Shown here: piece by piece, positions 19,125 through 29,313 of the stretch | Layout: each line of letters begins with the position of its first letter | Numbering within the stretch: position 1 is the first letter of the stretch | Assembly (NCBI RefSeq): GCF_003627815.1 | Contig: NZ_CP032698.1 | Location: 5,332,001 to 5,396,000, forward strand | From: Streptomyces hundungensis | GTDB lineage: Bacteria > Actinomycetota > Actinomycetes > Streptomycetales > Streptomycetaceae | Length of the DNA stretch: 64,000 nucleotides | Direction of reading: 5' to 3' | Translations under genes and position numbers: made by a program | The notes under the pieces: generated by a model | What the model was told of the DNA's origin: nothing | The model's input: only the letters and a program-made list of their open reading frames with translations | Databases searched by the model: none

Positions 19125-19712
19125 CTAGACCACGGGCTTGCCCGACAGGCCGACGCCCGCCGTCCGCATCTCCTCAAGCGCCAGCGAGGTGGTGCGCTCG
19201 GCGACCCCGGCCGTGAGGTCGAGCAGGACGGTGGTGACGAAACCGGCCCGCACCGCGTCCAGGGCGGTGGCCCGCACACAGTGGTCGGTGGCGATGCCCA
19301 CCACGTCGACCTCGGCCACCTGCCGCGCCCGCAGCCACTCCGCCAGCGCGACCCCGTTCTCGTCGAACCCCTCGAAGCCGCTGTACGCGGCCGCGTGGGC
19401 GCCCTTGTCGAAGACGGCGTCGACGGCCCCGCAGGCCACCGCGGGAGCGAAGTTGGGGTGGAAGCCCACGCCCTCGGTGCCGGCCACGCAGTGCGGCGGC
19501 CAGGAGTGCTCGAAGTCGGGCGTGGCCGAGAAGTGCGTACCGGGGTCGATGTGGTGGTCGCGGGTGGCCACCACATGGCGGTAGGCGGACCCGGCCGCCT
19601 GGCCCACGAGGTCGGTGATCGCGGCGGCGACGTCCGCACCGCCCGCGACCGCGAGGGAGCCGCCCTCACAGAAGTCGTTCTGGACGTCCACGACGATCAA
19701 GGCGCGGTGCAT
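19125..19712 (-). CDS. pncA: nicotinamidase (isochorismatase family)
   Basis: 195 residues from ATG 19710-19712. The catalytic triad of nicotinamidases is visible: Asp9 (VVDVQNDF), Lys103 (FDKG) and Cys145 (TDHC). Metal-binding residues are likely Asp52, His54 and nearby His in TRDHHIDPGTHF, and the cis-peptide GIATDHC segment is intact. It hydrolyses nicotinamide to nicotinate for NAD salvage. The next gene upstream on the same strand is pncB, the following step of the same pathway. Confidence 0.95.
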   Translation of the reverse strand: MHRALIVVDVQNDFCEGGSLAVAGGADVAAAITDLVGQAAGSAYRHVVATRDHHIDPGTHFSATPDFEHSWPPHCVAGTEGVGFHPNFAPAVACGAVDAVFDKGAHAAAYSGFEGFDENGVALAEWLRARQVAEVDVVGIATDHCVRATALDAVRAGFVTTVLLDLTAGVAERTTSLALEEMRTAGVGLSGKPVV

Positions 19713-19822
19713 GTCGGCTGTCCTTCGGTCTACGGGCCCGGGACCGGGCTGTTCCTTGAGCGTAGAGACTTCGTCCGGCGCACGGCAGGGGGCAAACGGG
19801 GGCGGAAATCCCACCGCCGGCC

Positions 19823-21151
19823 TCAGACGTACTCGGTCGGGATGACCGGCTCGCCGCGCGAGAGCTGGCCCGCGGACATCGGCAGCGCGGCCAGCGCGTC
19901 GATGTGCCGCGCGCGGGCGGCGTCCAGCGGCTCGCGGGCCACCACCGTGCCGCCCTTGACCAGCTCCACCAAAAGCTGGCGCTCGACGAGCTCGGCCGGC
20001 ACCGCGCCGGTGCCGATGACCTCGGCCTCGGCGATGCCGTACGCGTCCGAGCGGCGCGCGGCCCACTTGCGGCCGCCCACCGAGGACTTCGCGCCCAGCG
20101 ACTTCTTGGCGACCGAGATCAGGGGCGCCTTCGGGTCGGCGGACTGCGCGCGGGCGACCAGCTTGTAGACCATGGAGCAGGTCGGGTGCCCGGAACCCGT
20201 GACGAGCTGGGTGCCCACCCCGTAGGCGTCCACCGGGGCCGCGGCCAGCGAGGCGATGGCGTACTCGTCGAGGTCGGAGGTGACCACGATCTTGGTGGCG
20301 GTCGCGCCGAGGTCGTCCAGCTGCTGGCGCACCCGGTGGGCCACCAGGAGCAGGTCGCCGGAGTCGATGCGGACCGCGCCGAGCTCGGGCCCGGCGATCT
20401 CCACGGCGGTGCGCACCGCCTCGGCCACGTCGTACGTGTCGACCAGCAGGGTCGTGCCGCGGCCCAGCGAGTCGACCTGGGCCCGGAAGGCGTCCCGCTC
20501 GCTGTCGTGGAGCAGGGTGAAGGCGTGCGCGCTGGTGCCGACGGTGGGGATGCCGTAGCGGAAGCCGGCCGCCAGGTCCGAGGTGGAGCTGAAGCCGCCG
20601 ACGTAGGCGGCGCGCGAGGAGGCGACCGCGGACAGCTCGTGCGTGCGGCGCGCGCCCATCTCGATCAGCGGGCGCCCGCCGGCCGCCGTCGACATCCGGG
20701 AGGCGGCGGCCGCGATCGCGGAGTCGTGGTTGAGGATCGAGAGGATCACGGTCTCCAGGAGCACGCACTCGGCGAAGGACCCCTCGACGCGCAGGATCGG
20801 CGAGCCCGGGAAGTAGACCTCGCCCTCGGGGTAGCCCCAGATGTCGCCGCTGAAGCGGTAGGAGGAGAGCCAGCGCAGGGTCGGCTCGTCCACGATGGAG
20901 TGGTCGTGCAGGAACCCGAGCACGCCCGCGTCGAAGCGGAAGTTCTCGACCGCGTCCAGGACGCGCCCGATGCCGCCGACCACGCCGTAGCGGCGGCCCT
21001 CGGGCAGGCGGCGGGTGAAGGCCTCGAAGACCGAGCGCCGCCCGGCCGTGCCGGCCTTGAGGGCGGCCTGGACCATCGTGAACTCGTACTGGTCGGTGAA
21101 GAGCGCGGTCGACGGCACGTCCACCGGCAGCCCAAGGTCCGCAGCATTCAC
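19823..21151 (-). CDS. pncB: nicotinate phosphoribosyltransferase
   Basis: 442 residues from GTG 21149-21151 (AGGTAG upstream). The N-terminus TALFTDQYEFTMVQAAL is typical of NAPRTase, as are EMGARRTHE and IDSGDLL with the catalytic/PRPP-binding region; GTSAHAF marks the family. It makes nicotinate mononucleotide from nicotinate and PRPP with ATP, using the product of PncA. It is separated by ~110 bp from pncA and divergent from clpS. Confidence 0.95.
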   Translation of the reverse strand: MNAADLGLPVDVPSTALFTDQYEFTMVQAALKAGTAGRRSVFEAFTRRLPEGRRYGVVGGIGRVLDAVENFRFDAGVLGFLHDHSIVDEPTLRWLSSYRFSGDIWGYPEGEVYFPGSPILRVEGSFAECVLLETVILSILNHDSAIAAAASRMSTAAGGRPLIEMGARRTHELSAVASSRAAYVGGFSSTSDLAAGFRYGIPTVGTSAHAFTLLHDSERDAFRAQVDSLGRGTTLLVDTYDVAEAVRTAVEIAGPELGAVRIDSGDLLLVAHRVRQQLDDLGATATKIVVTSDLDEYAIASLAAAPVDAYGVGTQLVTGSGHPTCSMVYKLVARAQSADPKAPLISVAKKSLGAKSSVGGRKWAARRSDAYGIAEAEVIGTGAVPAELVERQLLVELVKGGTVVAREPLDAARARHIDALAALPMSAGQLSRGEPVIPTEYV

Positions 21152-21387
21152 AGCGAGCTACCTCGCACTTTCGTCCGGGCCGGGCGCACGCCGGCCGGGG
21201 ATCGGGGCACCGGCCCCGGGAGCGGGGGCCTGTGGGGGATGCTACCCCGAATACTCGTCACTTTGACGATTTCTAGGGGCCCGTTTGTGCGATGACCCGC
21301 CGCGGGTGGCAGCATGGAGGCCGTGGCTGTGATTCCCGGGGGCCACCCCCCGGACCCCCGGCAGTGAAAGACAGGTCGCCCAGAGCC

Positions 21388-21693
21388 GTGAGTGTCGCCC
21401 CCGTAGAGATCGAACGCCCCGAGTCGGCGGAGTCGAGCCGGCCCGTCGCCGAACCCGATGTGCCCTGGGTGACGCTCGTGCACAACGACCCGGTCAATTT
21501 GATGAGTTACGTGCAGTACGTCTTCCAGTCCTACTTCGGCTACTCGAAGGACAAGGCCCACAAGCTGATGCTCGACGTGCACCACAAGGGACGGGCCGTG
21601 GTCTCCAGCGGCAGCCGCGAAGAGATGGAACGCGATGTGCAGGCGATGCACGGCTACGGCCTGTGGGCGACGCTGACGCAGGACCGCGGCTGA
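21388..21693 (+). CDS. clpS: ATP-dependent Clp protease adaptor ClpS
   Basis: 101 residues from GTG 21388; an earlier in-frame GTG at 21364 is possible and neither has a strong SD. The ClpS core is clear: [17 protein letters not shown], then the helix [20 protein letters not shown] and VHHKGRAVV. The HNDP motif with downstream acidic residues forms the N-degron pocket, and the flexible N-terminus delivers substrates to ClpA/ClpC. Overlaps the following DUF2017 gene by TGATG. Confidence 0.93.
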   Translation: MSVAPVEIERPESAESSRPVAEPDVPWVTLVHNDPVNLMSYVQYVFQSYFGYSKDKAHKLMLDVHHKGRAVVSSGSREEMERDVQAMHGYGLWATLTQDRG

Positions 21694-22274
21694 TGGCCGG
21701 CCACTTCGAGCCGCTGCCCGGCGGCGGCGCGGCCGTCGCGCTCGACGAGGTCGAGATCGCCATCCTGCGCTCGCTCGCCGTCCAGCTCCTCGAACTCATC
21801 GGGCCGGGCCGGGCGCCGGCCGAGGACGAGGACCCGCTGGCCGCCCTGTTCGCCGAGGGACCGAGCGAGCCGCCCGCCGACCCGGCACTCGCCCGCCTCT
21901 TCCCCGAGGCGTACGCGAGCGAGGAAAGTGATGAACTGCGCGCCAAATCGGCCGAGTTCAGGCGCTTCACCGAGAACGACCTGCGCGCGCGCAAGCGCGA
22001 CGACGCCCTCGCGGTCGTGCACGGCCTCGACGCGCTGAGTCCGCGGGGCGACGGCGGAGCCGTCCTGAAGCTGGCCGCCGACGACTCGCGGCACTGGCTG
22101 GGCGCGCTCAACGACCTGCGTCTGACCATCGCCACCCGCCTCGACATCACCGACGAGGACGAGAGCGGCGAGCTCTACCGGCTGCCGGACGACGACCCGC
22201 GCAAGCCGATGGTGATGGCCTATCTGTGGCTCGGTGTGCTCCAGGAAACACTCATCGACACGCTCATGTCCTGA
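21693..22274 (+). CDS. DUF2017 family protein
   Basis: 193 residues. The start overlaps the clpS stop (TGATG), so the two are coupled; this clpS-DUF2017 pairing is the usual actinobacterial arrangement. It has an N-terminal LDEVEIAILRSLAVQLLELI helix, an acidic middle and a C-terminal domain with RLDITDEDE and VMAYLWLGVLQETLID. Cytoplasmic; function not known, possibly regulatory to ClpS given the coupling. Confidence 0.85.
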   Translation: MAGHFEPLPGGGAAVALDEVEIAILRSLAVQLLELIGPGRAPAEDEDPLAALFAEGPSEPPADPALARLFPEAYASEESDELRAKSAEFRRFTENDLRARKRDDALAVVHGLDALSPRGDGGAVLKLAADDSRHWLGALNDLRLTIATRLDITDEDESGELYRLPDDDPRKPMVMAYLWLGVLQETLIDTLMS

Positions 22275-22594
22275 GCGATCGACCGTCTCGGGGCCGTTCG
22301 CTCAGCGAACGCTCAAATCCGTATAACGATCGTGTCACCACATCGACCTGCTTTGTCATGTTGAAGGACCTTTGTCCGCTTCTTCCTGTGGTCCCTGCCA
22401 CAGACCCCGCTGGGGATCACCCGTAAGGCCGTGATAAATCTTCACGACCACCCGGGGTACGCCACCCATGTTCCCGGGGGCGCTTCGACCGGCAGACCGC
22501 CGGTGGCACTCCATCCACATCCGGGGGGATCAGGACCTGATCCGTCGCTTCGTGACCGAGGCGGACGGGTCAGCATGGAGAAAGGCGCACCACC
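22275..22594. other. intergenic region upstream of the amino-acid permease
   Basis: 320 bp with no gene seen. GTATAACGATCGTGTCACC at about 22321 may be part of a promoter, and GGAGAAAGG at 22576 is a strong ribosome-binding site for the permease ATG at 22595. No other named element recognised. Confidence 0.5.
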
Positions 22595-24058
22595 ATGACC
22601 TCAGCGCAGGTCGACCAGCACGACGAGCGTCCTGCCGGCAATGAGGCCGCGGCGACCGCCCAGGCTCCGGGCGAAGGCTCGGGCGAGGGATACCAGCGGG
22701 GCCTCGGGGCCCGGCAGATCCAGATGATCGCGATCGGCGGTGCCATCGGCACCGGCCTCTTCCTCGGCGCGGGCAAGGCCATCTCCAAGGCCGGCCCCAG
22801 CCTCATCCTGGCTTACGCCATCGCGGGCCTGGTGATCTTCTTCATCATGCGGGCGCTCGGCGAGCTGCTCATGTACCGCCCGGTGTCGGGCTCCTTCTCG
22901 GAGTACGCCCGCGAGTTCGTCGGCCCGTTTTGGGGCTTCGTGACCGGCTGGACGTACTGGCTCTTCTGGGTCGTCACCGGCATCACCGAAGTCACCGCGG
23001 CCGCCCAGTACATGTCCTTCTGGACCCACGGCAGCATCCCGCAATGGGCCTACGCGCTGATCTTCACGCTCATCCTGTACGCCGTGAACCTCATCTCCGT
23101 GAAGCTCTTCGGTGAGCTGGAGTTCTGGTTCTCCATGGTCAAGGTGACCGCCATCGTCGGCATGATCCTGATCTGCGCCGGCATCCTGACCGTCGGCTTC
23201 TCGGACGCCGCGGACACCGCCACCGTCGCCAACCTCTGGAACGACGGCGGGTTCTTCCCCAAGGGCATCGGCGGCACGCTGATGACGCTCCAGATCGTCA
23301 TGTTCGCCTTCCTCGCCGTCGAGCTGGTCGGTGTGACCGCGGGCGAGTCCAAGGACCCCGAGAAGACCCTGCCCAAGGCCATCAACACCGTGCCGTGGCG
23401 CATCGCCGTCTTCTACATCGGCGCCCTGATCATGATCCTCTCGGTCGTCCCGTGGCACGAGTTCCAGCCGGGCGTGAGCCCCTTCGTCGCGGCCTTCCAG
23501 AAGATGGGCCTCGGCATCGGCGCGGGCATCGTCAACTTCGTCGTGCTGACCGCCGCGCTGTCCTCCTGCAACTCGGGCATGTACTCCACCGGCCGCATGC
23601 TGCGCGACCTCGCGCTCAACGGCCAGGGCCCGAAGGTCTTCACCAAGCTGACCAAGAGCGGCACCCCGCTGGTGGGCACCACGGTCTCGGCCGCCCTCAT
23701 GCTGGTCGGCGTCTGGATCAACTACGTCGCGCCGGGCAAGGCGTTCGACTACGTCGTCTCCTTCGCCACCATCTCCGGCATGTGGGCCTGGATCATGATC
23801 CTGGTCTGCCAGATCCGCTACCGCGCCAAGGCCGACCGCGGCGAACTCCCGCAGTCCACCTTCCGCGCCCCCGGCGCCCCGTGGACCAGCTGGTTCGCGC
23901 TGCTCTTCATCGGCATGGTCATCGTGATGATGGGCATCGACAAGGACTCCCGCGTCTCGCTGTACTGCGCGCCACTGTGGGCCCTGATCCTGGGCGTCTC
24001 CTACCTGGTCCTCAAGGCCAAGAACCCCGAGAACAAGGCGTTCGCGAAGCGCAGCTAG
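22595..24058 (+). CDS. APC-family amino-acid permease
   Basis: 487 residues with about 12 hydrophobic helices. The first helix carries IQMIAIGGAIGTGLFLG, the consensus binding motif of the amino acid transporter family, followed by RALGELLMYRPVSGSFSEYA. AFLAVELVGVTAGESKDPEKT and the later NSGMYSTGRMLRDLA are typical of the AnsP/CycA/GabP group. A hydrophilic N-terminus of ~35 residues precedes the first helix. A proton-driven amino acid importer; substrate cannot be fixed. Followed by a very stable terminator. Confidence 0.9.
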   Translation: MTSAQVDQHDERPAGNEAAATAQAPGEGSGEGYQRGLGARQIQMIAIGGAIGTGLFLGAGKAISKAGPSLILAYAIAGLVIFFIMRALGELLMYRPVSGSFSEYAREFVGPFWGFVTGWTYWLFWVVTGITEVTAAAQYMSFWTHGSIPQWAYALIFTLILYAVNLISVKLFGELEFWFSMVKVTAIVGMILICAGILTVGFSDAADTATVANLWNDGGFFPKGIGGTLMTLQIVMFAFLAVELVGVTAGESKDPEKTLPKAINTVPWRIAVFYIGALIMILSVVPWHEFQPGVSPFVAAFQKMGLGIGAGIVNFVVLTAALSSCNSGMYSTGRMLRDLALNGQGPKVFTKLTKSGTPLVGTTVSAALMLVGVWINYVAPGKAFDYVVSFATISGMWAWIMILVCQIRYRAKADRGELPQSTFRAPGAPWTSWFALLFIGMVIVMMGIDKDSRVSLYCAPLWALILGVSYLVLKAKNPENKAFAKRS

Positions 24059-24082
24059 CGCGCTGACCTGCAAGTTCTCACC

Positions 24083-24127
24083 ATGCGGGCCGTCTCGTAT
24101 CGACACTCGATACGCGGCGGCCCGCAT
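24083..24127 (+). terminator. composite hairpin terminator after the permease
   Basis: Outer arms ATGCGGGCCG/CGGCCCGCAT (24083-24092 and 24118-24127) enclose a perfect inner 8-bp stem CGTATCGA/TCGATACG (24096-24103 and 24107-24114) with a 3-base loop. It ends just before the mec start at 24144. Confidence 0.85.
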
Positions 24128-24143
24128 GCTTATCCTTGCCGAC

Positions 24144-24566
24144 ATGCTGACCCTCACCCAGGCCCTGTACGACCAGCTCGTCGCGCACGCCCGCGCCGAC
24201 CACCCCGACGAGGCGTGCGGTGTGGTCGCCGGCCCCGCGGGCACCGGCCGCGCCGAGCGCTTCGTCCCCATGCTGAACGCGGCCCGCTCGCCCACGTTCT
24301 ACGAGTTCGACTCGCAGGACCTGCTGAAGCTGTACCGCGAGATGGACGACCGCGACGAGGAGCCGGTGATCGTCTACCACTCCCACACGGCCACCGAGGC
24401 CTACCCCTCGCGCACCGACGTGACGTACGCGAACGAGCCGGGCGCGCACTACGTCCTGGTGTCGACGGCGGACACGGACGGCGCGGGGGAGTTCCAGTTC
24501 CGCTCGTACCGCATCGTGGACGGCGTGATCACGGAGGAAGACGTCCAGGTCGTCGAGGCATACTGA
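24144..24566 (+). CDS. mec: JAMM/M67 metallopeptidase, probable Mec (CysO-cysteine peptidase)
   Basis: 140 residues from ATG 24144 (an in-frame ATG at 24126 lies in the terminator). The JAMM zinc site is intact: Glu24, then His79-x-His81-x7-Ser89-x2-Asp92 (YHSHTATEAYPSRTD). In Mycobacterium tuberculosis the homologue Mec releases cysteine from the CysO carrier, and mec-cysO-cysM are adjacent. Here cysO and cysM are 3.4 kb downstream, with a B12 transport operon in between. It could also trim the extra C-terminal dipeptide of the local CysO. Confidence 0.85.
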   Translation: MLTLTQALYDQLVAHARADHPDEACGVVAGPAGTGRAERFVPMLNAARSPTFYEFDSQDLLKLYREMDDRDEEPVIVYHSHTATEAYPSRTDVTYANEPGAHYVLVSTADTDGAGEFQFRSYRIVDGVITEEDVQVVEAY

Positions 24567-24579
24567 TCATGACGTTGTG

Positions 24580-24684
24580 GGCGGCAGGACCCAGGAAGCC
24601 GGTGTGAATCCGGCACGGTCCCGCCACTGTGACCGGCCCCGAGGACGAGCCCCGGCGCCGGAAGCCAGGAACTGACCTGCCGCC
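24580..24684 (+). promoter_or_regulatory. cobalamin (B12) riboswitch
   Basis: The conserved core is readable: CAGGAAGCCGGTGTGAATCC then GGCACGGTCCCGCCACTGTG (B12 box GCCACTGTGA region), and a later GAAGCCAGGA. A closing stem GGCGGCAGG (24580-24588) pairs perfectly with CCTGCCGCC (24676-24684). The ribosome-binding site and ATG of the btuF-like gene lie about 50 bp downstream, so the switch probably represses translation or elongation when adenosylcobalamin is abundant. Confidence 0.93.
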
Positions 24685-24732
24685 TTCTCCCGACGACAGG
24701 GGACGTGGAAATCCCCTCGGAGGAGCTCAGCC

Positions 24733-25713
24733 ATGCCCTGGCGCCGCGCGGCACTCGCCGCCGCCCTGCTGTTCCCGCTCGCCGCGTGCACCACCCCGGC
24801 GCAGCCCGAGGCCAAGGGCGCCCCCGCGCCCGGCTTCCCCTACACGGTCACCAACTGCGGGGTGACCACCACCTACACCGCGCCCCCCGAGCGGGTCGTC
24901 ACGATGAACCAGCACGCCACGGAGGTCATGCTGGAGCTGGGCCTCGCCAAGTCCCTCGTCGGCACCGCCTACTTGGACGACAGGATCGCCCCGAAGTACG
25001 CGGCGGACTACCGCTCGGTGCCGGTCCTCGCGGACGCCTACCCCTCCTACGAGAAGCTCCTGTCGGCCAACCCCGACCATGTGTACGGCGGTTACGCCTC
25101 GGCGTTCGCCGCCAACGAGGGCCGCGCGCGCGAAACCCTCGCCAAGAGCGGCATCACCTCCCGCCTCAACGTGGAGAACTGCCCCAAGGGCGCGGCGACG
25201 ACCATGGACGACGTGTACCAGGAGGTCCGCGAGGTGGGCCGCACCTTCGGCGTACCCGACCGCGCGGAGGCCTGGATACGGTCCGCCGAGGCGACCAACG
25301 CCCGCACCCGGGCGGCGCGCGAGGGCGCCGCACCGCGCCCCGTGTTCGTCTACGACAGCGGCGACAAGACCGCGTTCACGGTGGGCGGCAAGGGCATCGG
25401 CAACGACATCGTGACGCGCGCGGGCGGTCGCAACGTCTTCGCGGACGACCTCAAGGAGAAGTCCTTCGGCGACGCCAGTTGGGAGAACGTCGTCGCCCGC
25501 GCCCCCGAGACCATCCTGATCCTGGACTACGGCGGCACCGGCGTGGACGCCAAGAAGAAGCGCCTGCGCGACGACCCCGCCCTCGCCTCCGTCCCCGCCA
25601 TCAAGAACAACAGCTTCGCCGTGCTGCCGCTGTCCGACATGGTGACCGGCGTCCGAGCACCGGACGCGGTGGCGAAACTCGCCTCGCAACTGCGGACGGG
25701 CCAGGGCCGGTGA
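24733..25713 (+). CDS. btuF: cobalamin ABC transporter substrate-binding lipoprotein
   Basis: 326 residues. Lipoprotein signal with lipobox LAAC and Cys19. The rest is a class III binding protein of the FecB/BtuF type: YTVTNCGVTTTYTAPPERVVTMNQ at the start of the mature part, then TEVMLELGLAKSLVGTA, and a C-terminal lobe with ILILDYGG. The family includes siderophore and B12 binders. The upstream cobalamin riboswitch makes B12 (or a related corrinoid) the likely ligand. Confidence 0.85.
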   Translation: MPWRRAALAAALLFPLAACTTPAQPEAKGAPAPGFPYTVTNCGVTTTYTAPPERVVTMNQHATEVMLELGLAKSLVGTAYLDDRIAPKYAADYRSVPVLADAYPSYEKLLSANPDHVYGGYASAFAANEGRARETLAKSGITSRLNVENCPKGAATTMDDVYQEVREVGRTFGVPDRAEAWIRSAEATNARTRAAREGAAPRPVFVYDSGDKTAFTVGGKGIGNDIVTRAGGRNVFADDLKEKSFGDASWENVVARAPETILILDYGGTGVDAKKKRLRDDPALASVPAIKNNSFAVLPLSDMVTGVRAPDAVAKLASQLRTGQGR

Positions 25714-25875
25714 CCGGGACCCGGCGCCCGGGCGGGGCAGCGCCAGCGAGCGAGGCCCGGCAGCCGGGCGCGGCAGGGCCGGTGACCGGGCTCCGACGCC
25801 CGGGCGGGGCAGAGCCAGCGAGCGGGCCCCGACAGCCTGGCGCGCCAGGGCCGGTGACCGGGACCCGGCCGGGCT
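25710..25875. repeat. 72-bp tandem repeat carrying three GTG starts
   Basis: Units start at 25710, 25782 and 25854, exactly 72 bp (24 codons) apart. Each begins GTGACCGGG and is preceded by CAGGGCCG. The repeat extends the permease N-terminus with GPVTGTRRPGGA-like low-complexity peptide. It appears to have arisen by duplication of the junction between btuF and btuC. Confidence 0.85.
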
Positions 25876-26897
25876 CCCGTCTGCGCTACCCCGCGCTGCT
25901 CGGCGGCCTCGTCCTCGTCCTGCTGGCGGCAGCCCTCGCCGGGCTCGCGCTCGGCTCGGTGCGGATCCCCGCCGGCCAGGTGCTGGACATCGTCACCGGC
26001 GCCGCCGAACCCGGCCCGTACCGGGCCATCGTGCTCGACGTACGGCTGCCCCGCGTCGTGCTCGGCGCCGTCACCGGGGCCGGGCTCGCCGTCATCGGCA
26101 CCGTCCTCCAGGCCCTCGTGCGCAACCCGCTGGCCGACCCCTTCCTGCTCGGCGTCTCCAGCGGAGCCTCCGCGGGAGCCGTCGCCGTCATCGTCCTCGG
26201 GGTCGGCGCGGGGGCGGCCACCACCGTCGCCCTGCCCGCCGCCGCCTTCGCGGGAGCGCTCACCGCGCTGGTCCTCGTGTACGCCCTGGCCCGGCGCGCC
26301 GGGTCCCTGACGGGCGGCCGCCTGGTCCTCGCCGGAGTCGCCGTCTCCTACGTCCTGTCCGCGCTCACCAGCCTGATCCTGGTCACCTCCGCCCGCGCCG
26401 AACACGTACAGGAAGTCCTGCACTGGACGCTCGGCGGCCTCGGTGGCGCCCGCTGGGACATGCTCGCCCTGCCCGCCGCCGCCCTCACCCTCGGCACCCT
26501 CGTCCTGATCACCCTGGCCCGCCCGCTGGACCTGCTGCTCGTCGGCGAGGAGGGCGCCACCGTGCTCGGCCTGGACACCGGCCGCTTCCGCGCCGCCGTC
26601 TTCGTCCTCGCCTCCCTGCTCACCGGCGTCCTCGTCGCCTACAGCGGGGCGATCGGCTTCGTCGGCCTGATGGTGCCGCACGCCGCCCGCATGGTGGTCG
26701 GCGCCGCCCACCGCACCCTGCTGCCCGTCGCGGCGCTCGGCGGCGCCGCCTTCCTCGTCCTCGCCGACCTCGCGGCCCGCACCGTCGCCGCCCCCCAGGA
26801 CATCCCCGTCGGCGTGCTCACCGCGCTCACCGGCGGGCCCTTCTTCCTCTGGATGCTGCGCGGCCGAGGCGCCCGCGCGGAAGGCGGCCCCGCATGA
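25710..26897 (+). CDS. btuC: FecCD-type ABC transporter permease (cobalamin importer)
   Basis: 395 residues if translated from the GTG at 25710, which overlaps the btuF stop (GTGA). Two more in-frame GTGs exist at 25782 and 25854, each at the same place in a 72-bp tandem repeat, so the true N-terminus is uncertain. The last GTG gives 347 residues, close to the family norm. From about residue 60 there are 9-10 hydrophobic helices, including the FecCD signatures LPRVVLGAVTGAGLAVIG, NPLADPFLLGVSSGAS and GFVGLMVPHAARM. Confidence 0.88.
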   Translation: MTGTRRPGGAAPASEARQPGAAGPVTGLRRPGGAEPASGPRQPGAPGPVTGTRPGSRLRYPALLGGLVLVLLAAALAGLALGSVRIPAGQVLDIVTGAAEPGPYRAIVLDVRLPRVVLGAVTGAGLAVIGTVLQALVRNPLADPFLLGVSSGASAGAVAVIVLGVGAGAATTVALPAAAFAGALTALVLVYALARRAGSLTGGRLVLAGVAVSYVLSALTSLILVTSARAEHVQEVLHWTLGGLGGARWDMLALPAAALTLGTLVLITLARPLDLLLVGEEGATVLGLDTGRFRAAVFVLASLLTGVLVAYSGAIGFVGLMVPHAARMVVGAAHRTLLPVAALGGAAFLVLADLAARTVAAPQDIPVGVLTALTGGPFFLWMLRGRGARAEGGPA

Positions 26898-27688
26898 CGA
26901 CCCTGCGCACCCAGTCGCTCTCGTACACCACGCCCCAAGGCCGCGAACTGCTCCACGACATCACCCTGAGCGTCGCCGCCGGCGAGACCGTCGGCCTGGT
27001 CGGCCCCAACGGCAGCGGCAAGACCACCCTGCTGCGCTGCGTCTACGCCACCCTGCGCCCCACCACCGGCCGCGTCCTGCTCGACGGCGCCGACCTGCAC
27101 GCCATGCCGGTCAGGGCCCGCGCCCGCCGCATCGCCACCGTCCCCCAGGACACCGACGCCGCGGCCATCGAGCTGAGCGTCACCGAGGTCGTCGCCATGG
27201 GCCGCTCCCCGCACCACCGCTTCTGGGAGGCCGACACCGCCGCCGACGCCACCCTCGTACGCGAGGCGCTCGCCCGCGTCGGCATCGCCGACCTCGCGGC
27301 CCGCCCCTTCCCGTCGCTGTCCGGCGGCGAACGCCGGCGCGCCCTGGTCGCCCGGGCCCTGGTGCAGCAGCCGGACGTCGTCGTCCTGGACGAGCCCACC
27401 AACCACCTCGACATCCGCTACCAGCTCGAAGTCCTGTCCCTGGTACGGGAGTTGGGGACGGCCAACCTGCTCGCCCTGCACGACCTCAACCTCGCCGCGT
27501 ACTTCTGCGACCGCATCTGCGTCCTCGCCGGCGGGCGGATCGTCGCCGAAGGACCGCCCGCCGACGTCCTCACCAAGGAGCTCCTCGGCTCCGTCTACGG
27601 GGTGGACGCCGAGGTGGGCATCCACCCCGCCACCGGCGCACCCACCGTCGTCTACCTGCCGCCGACCCGGGCGGTGACCACATCCTGA
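26894..27688 (+). CDS. btuD: ABC transporter ATP-binding protein (cobalamin importer)
   Basis: 264 residues. ATG overlaps the permease stop (ATGA). Walker A GPNGSGKTT at residues 37-45, Q-loop in TVPQDTD, signature SGGERRRALVARAL, Walker B VVVLDEPTNHLD, and H-loop ALHDLNLAAYFCDR. This is the FepC/BtuD/HmuV branch. It completes the btuFCD-like operon under the cobalamin riboswitch. Confidence 0.9.
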   Translation: MTTLRTQSLSYTTPQGRELLHDITLSVAAGETVGLVGPNGSGKTTLLRCVYATLRPTTGRVLLDGADLHAMPVRARARRIATVPQDTDAAAIELSVTEVVAMGRSPHHRFWEADTAADATLVREALARVGIADLAARPFPSLSGGERRRALVARALVQQPDVVVLDEPTNHLDIRYQLEVLSLVRELGTANLLALHDLNLAAYFCDRICVLAGGRIVAEGPPADVLTKELLGSVYGVDAEVGIHPATGAPTVVYLPPTRAVTTS

Positions 27689-27754
27689 GCAAGATCAGTC
27701 CAGGATTCGAGATCACATTCCTGGAAGCGGACCGGGAATCTATACGATGACCCC

Positions 27755-27883
27755 ATGGTTTCGAACGACGTGAGCGACAAGACGCCGAGCAGCGGCCCCG
27801 CCCTGCTGCTCGTGGCGCGGCTGCACGTCGACCTGTGCCGCCTCGCCAGCGCGATCTGTACGGCCCGCGCCGCCGCCCTCTGA
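27755..27883 (+). CDS. putative cysteine-responsive leader peptide (uORF)
   Basis: 42 codons from ATG 27755 to TGA 27881. The C-terminal half reads ARLHVDLCRLASAIC then TARAAAL. The R-x-HVDL-x-R-x-x-SAIC pattern is what I recognise as the actinobacterial 'putative leader peptide' found upstream of sulfur assimilation genes, with Cys codons at 28 and 35 to sense cysteinyl-tRNA. It lies ~110 bp upstream of cysO. An attenuation or translation-coupling role in response to cysteine is inferred. Confidence 0.75.
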   Translation: MVSNDVSDKTPSSGPALLLVARLHVDLCRLASAICTARAAAL

Positions 27884-27911
27884 CGCCGCGCACCCCCGCA
27901 CCAACGCACCA

Positions 27912-27933
27912 CCGCACGCCGTTGGGCGTGCGG
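27912..27933 (+). promoter_or_regulatory. hairpin between leader peptide and cysO (possible attenuator)
   Basis: A perfect 9-bp stem CCGCACGCC/GGCGTGCGG with loop GTTG (27912-27920, 27925-27933) lies 29 bp after the leader peptide stop and ~60 bp before cysO. The position suits an attenuator or an element remodelled by ribosome stalling, but no alternative pairing was proven. Confidence 0.5.
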
Positions 27934-27995
27934 CGCGCGGACCCGAGCCCGAGCCGCGCCCACCTGCCTCTCCCTTTCGATCAGGAGCCCACGCC

Positions 27996-29226
<1,231 letters not shown>

Positions 29227-29313
29227 ACCACCGCCCGGCCCCCTGACCCGGCCCGCACGACAGCACGGCGAAGGGGACCGGGCCCGCTCACCCGCCAGGT
29301 GAACCGGGCCCGC

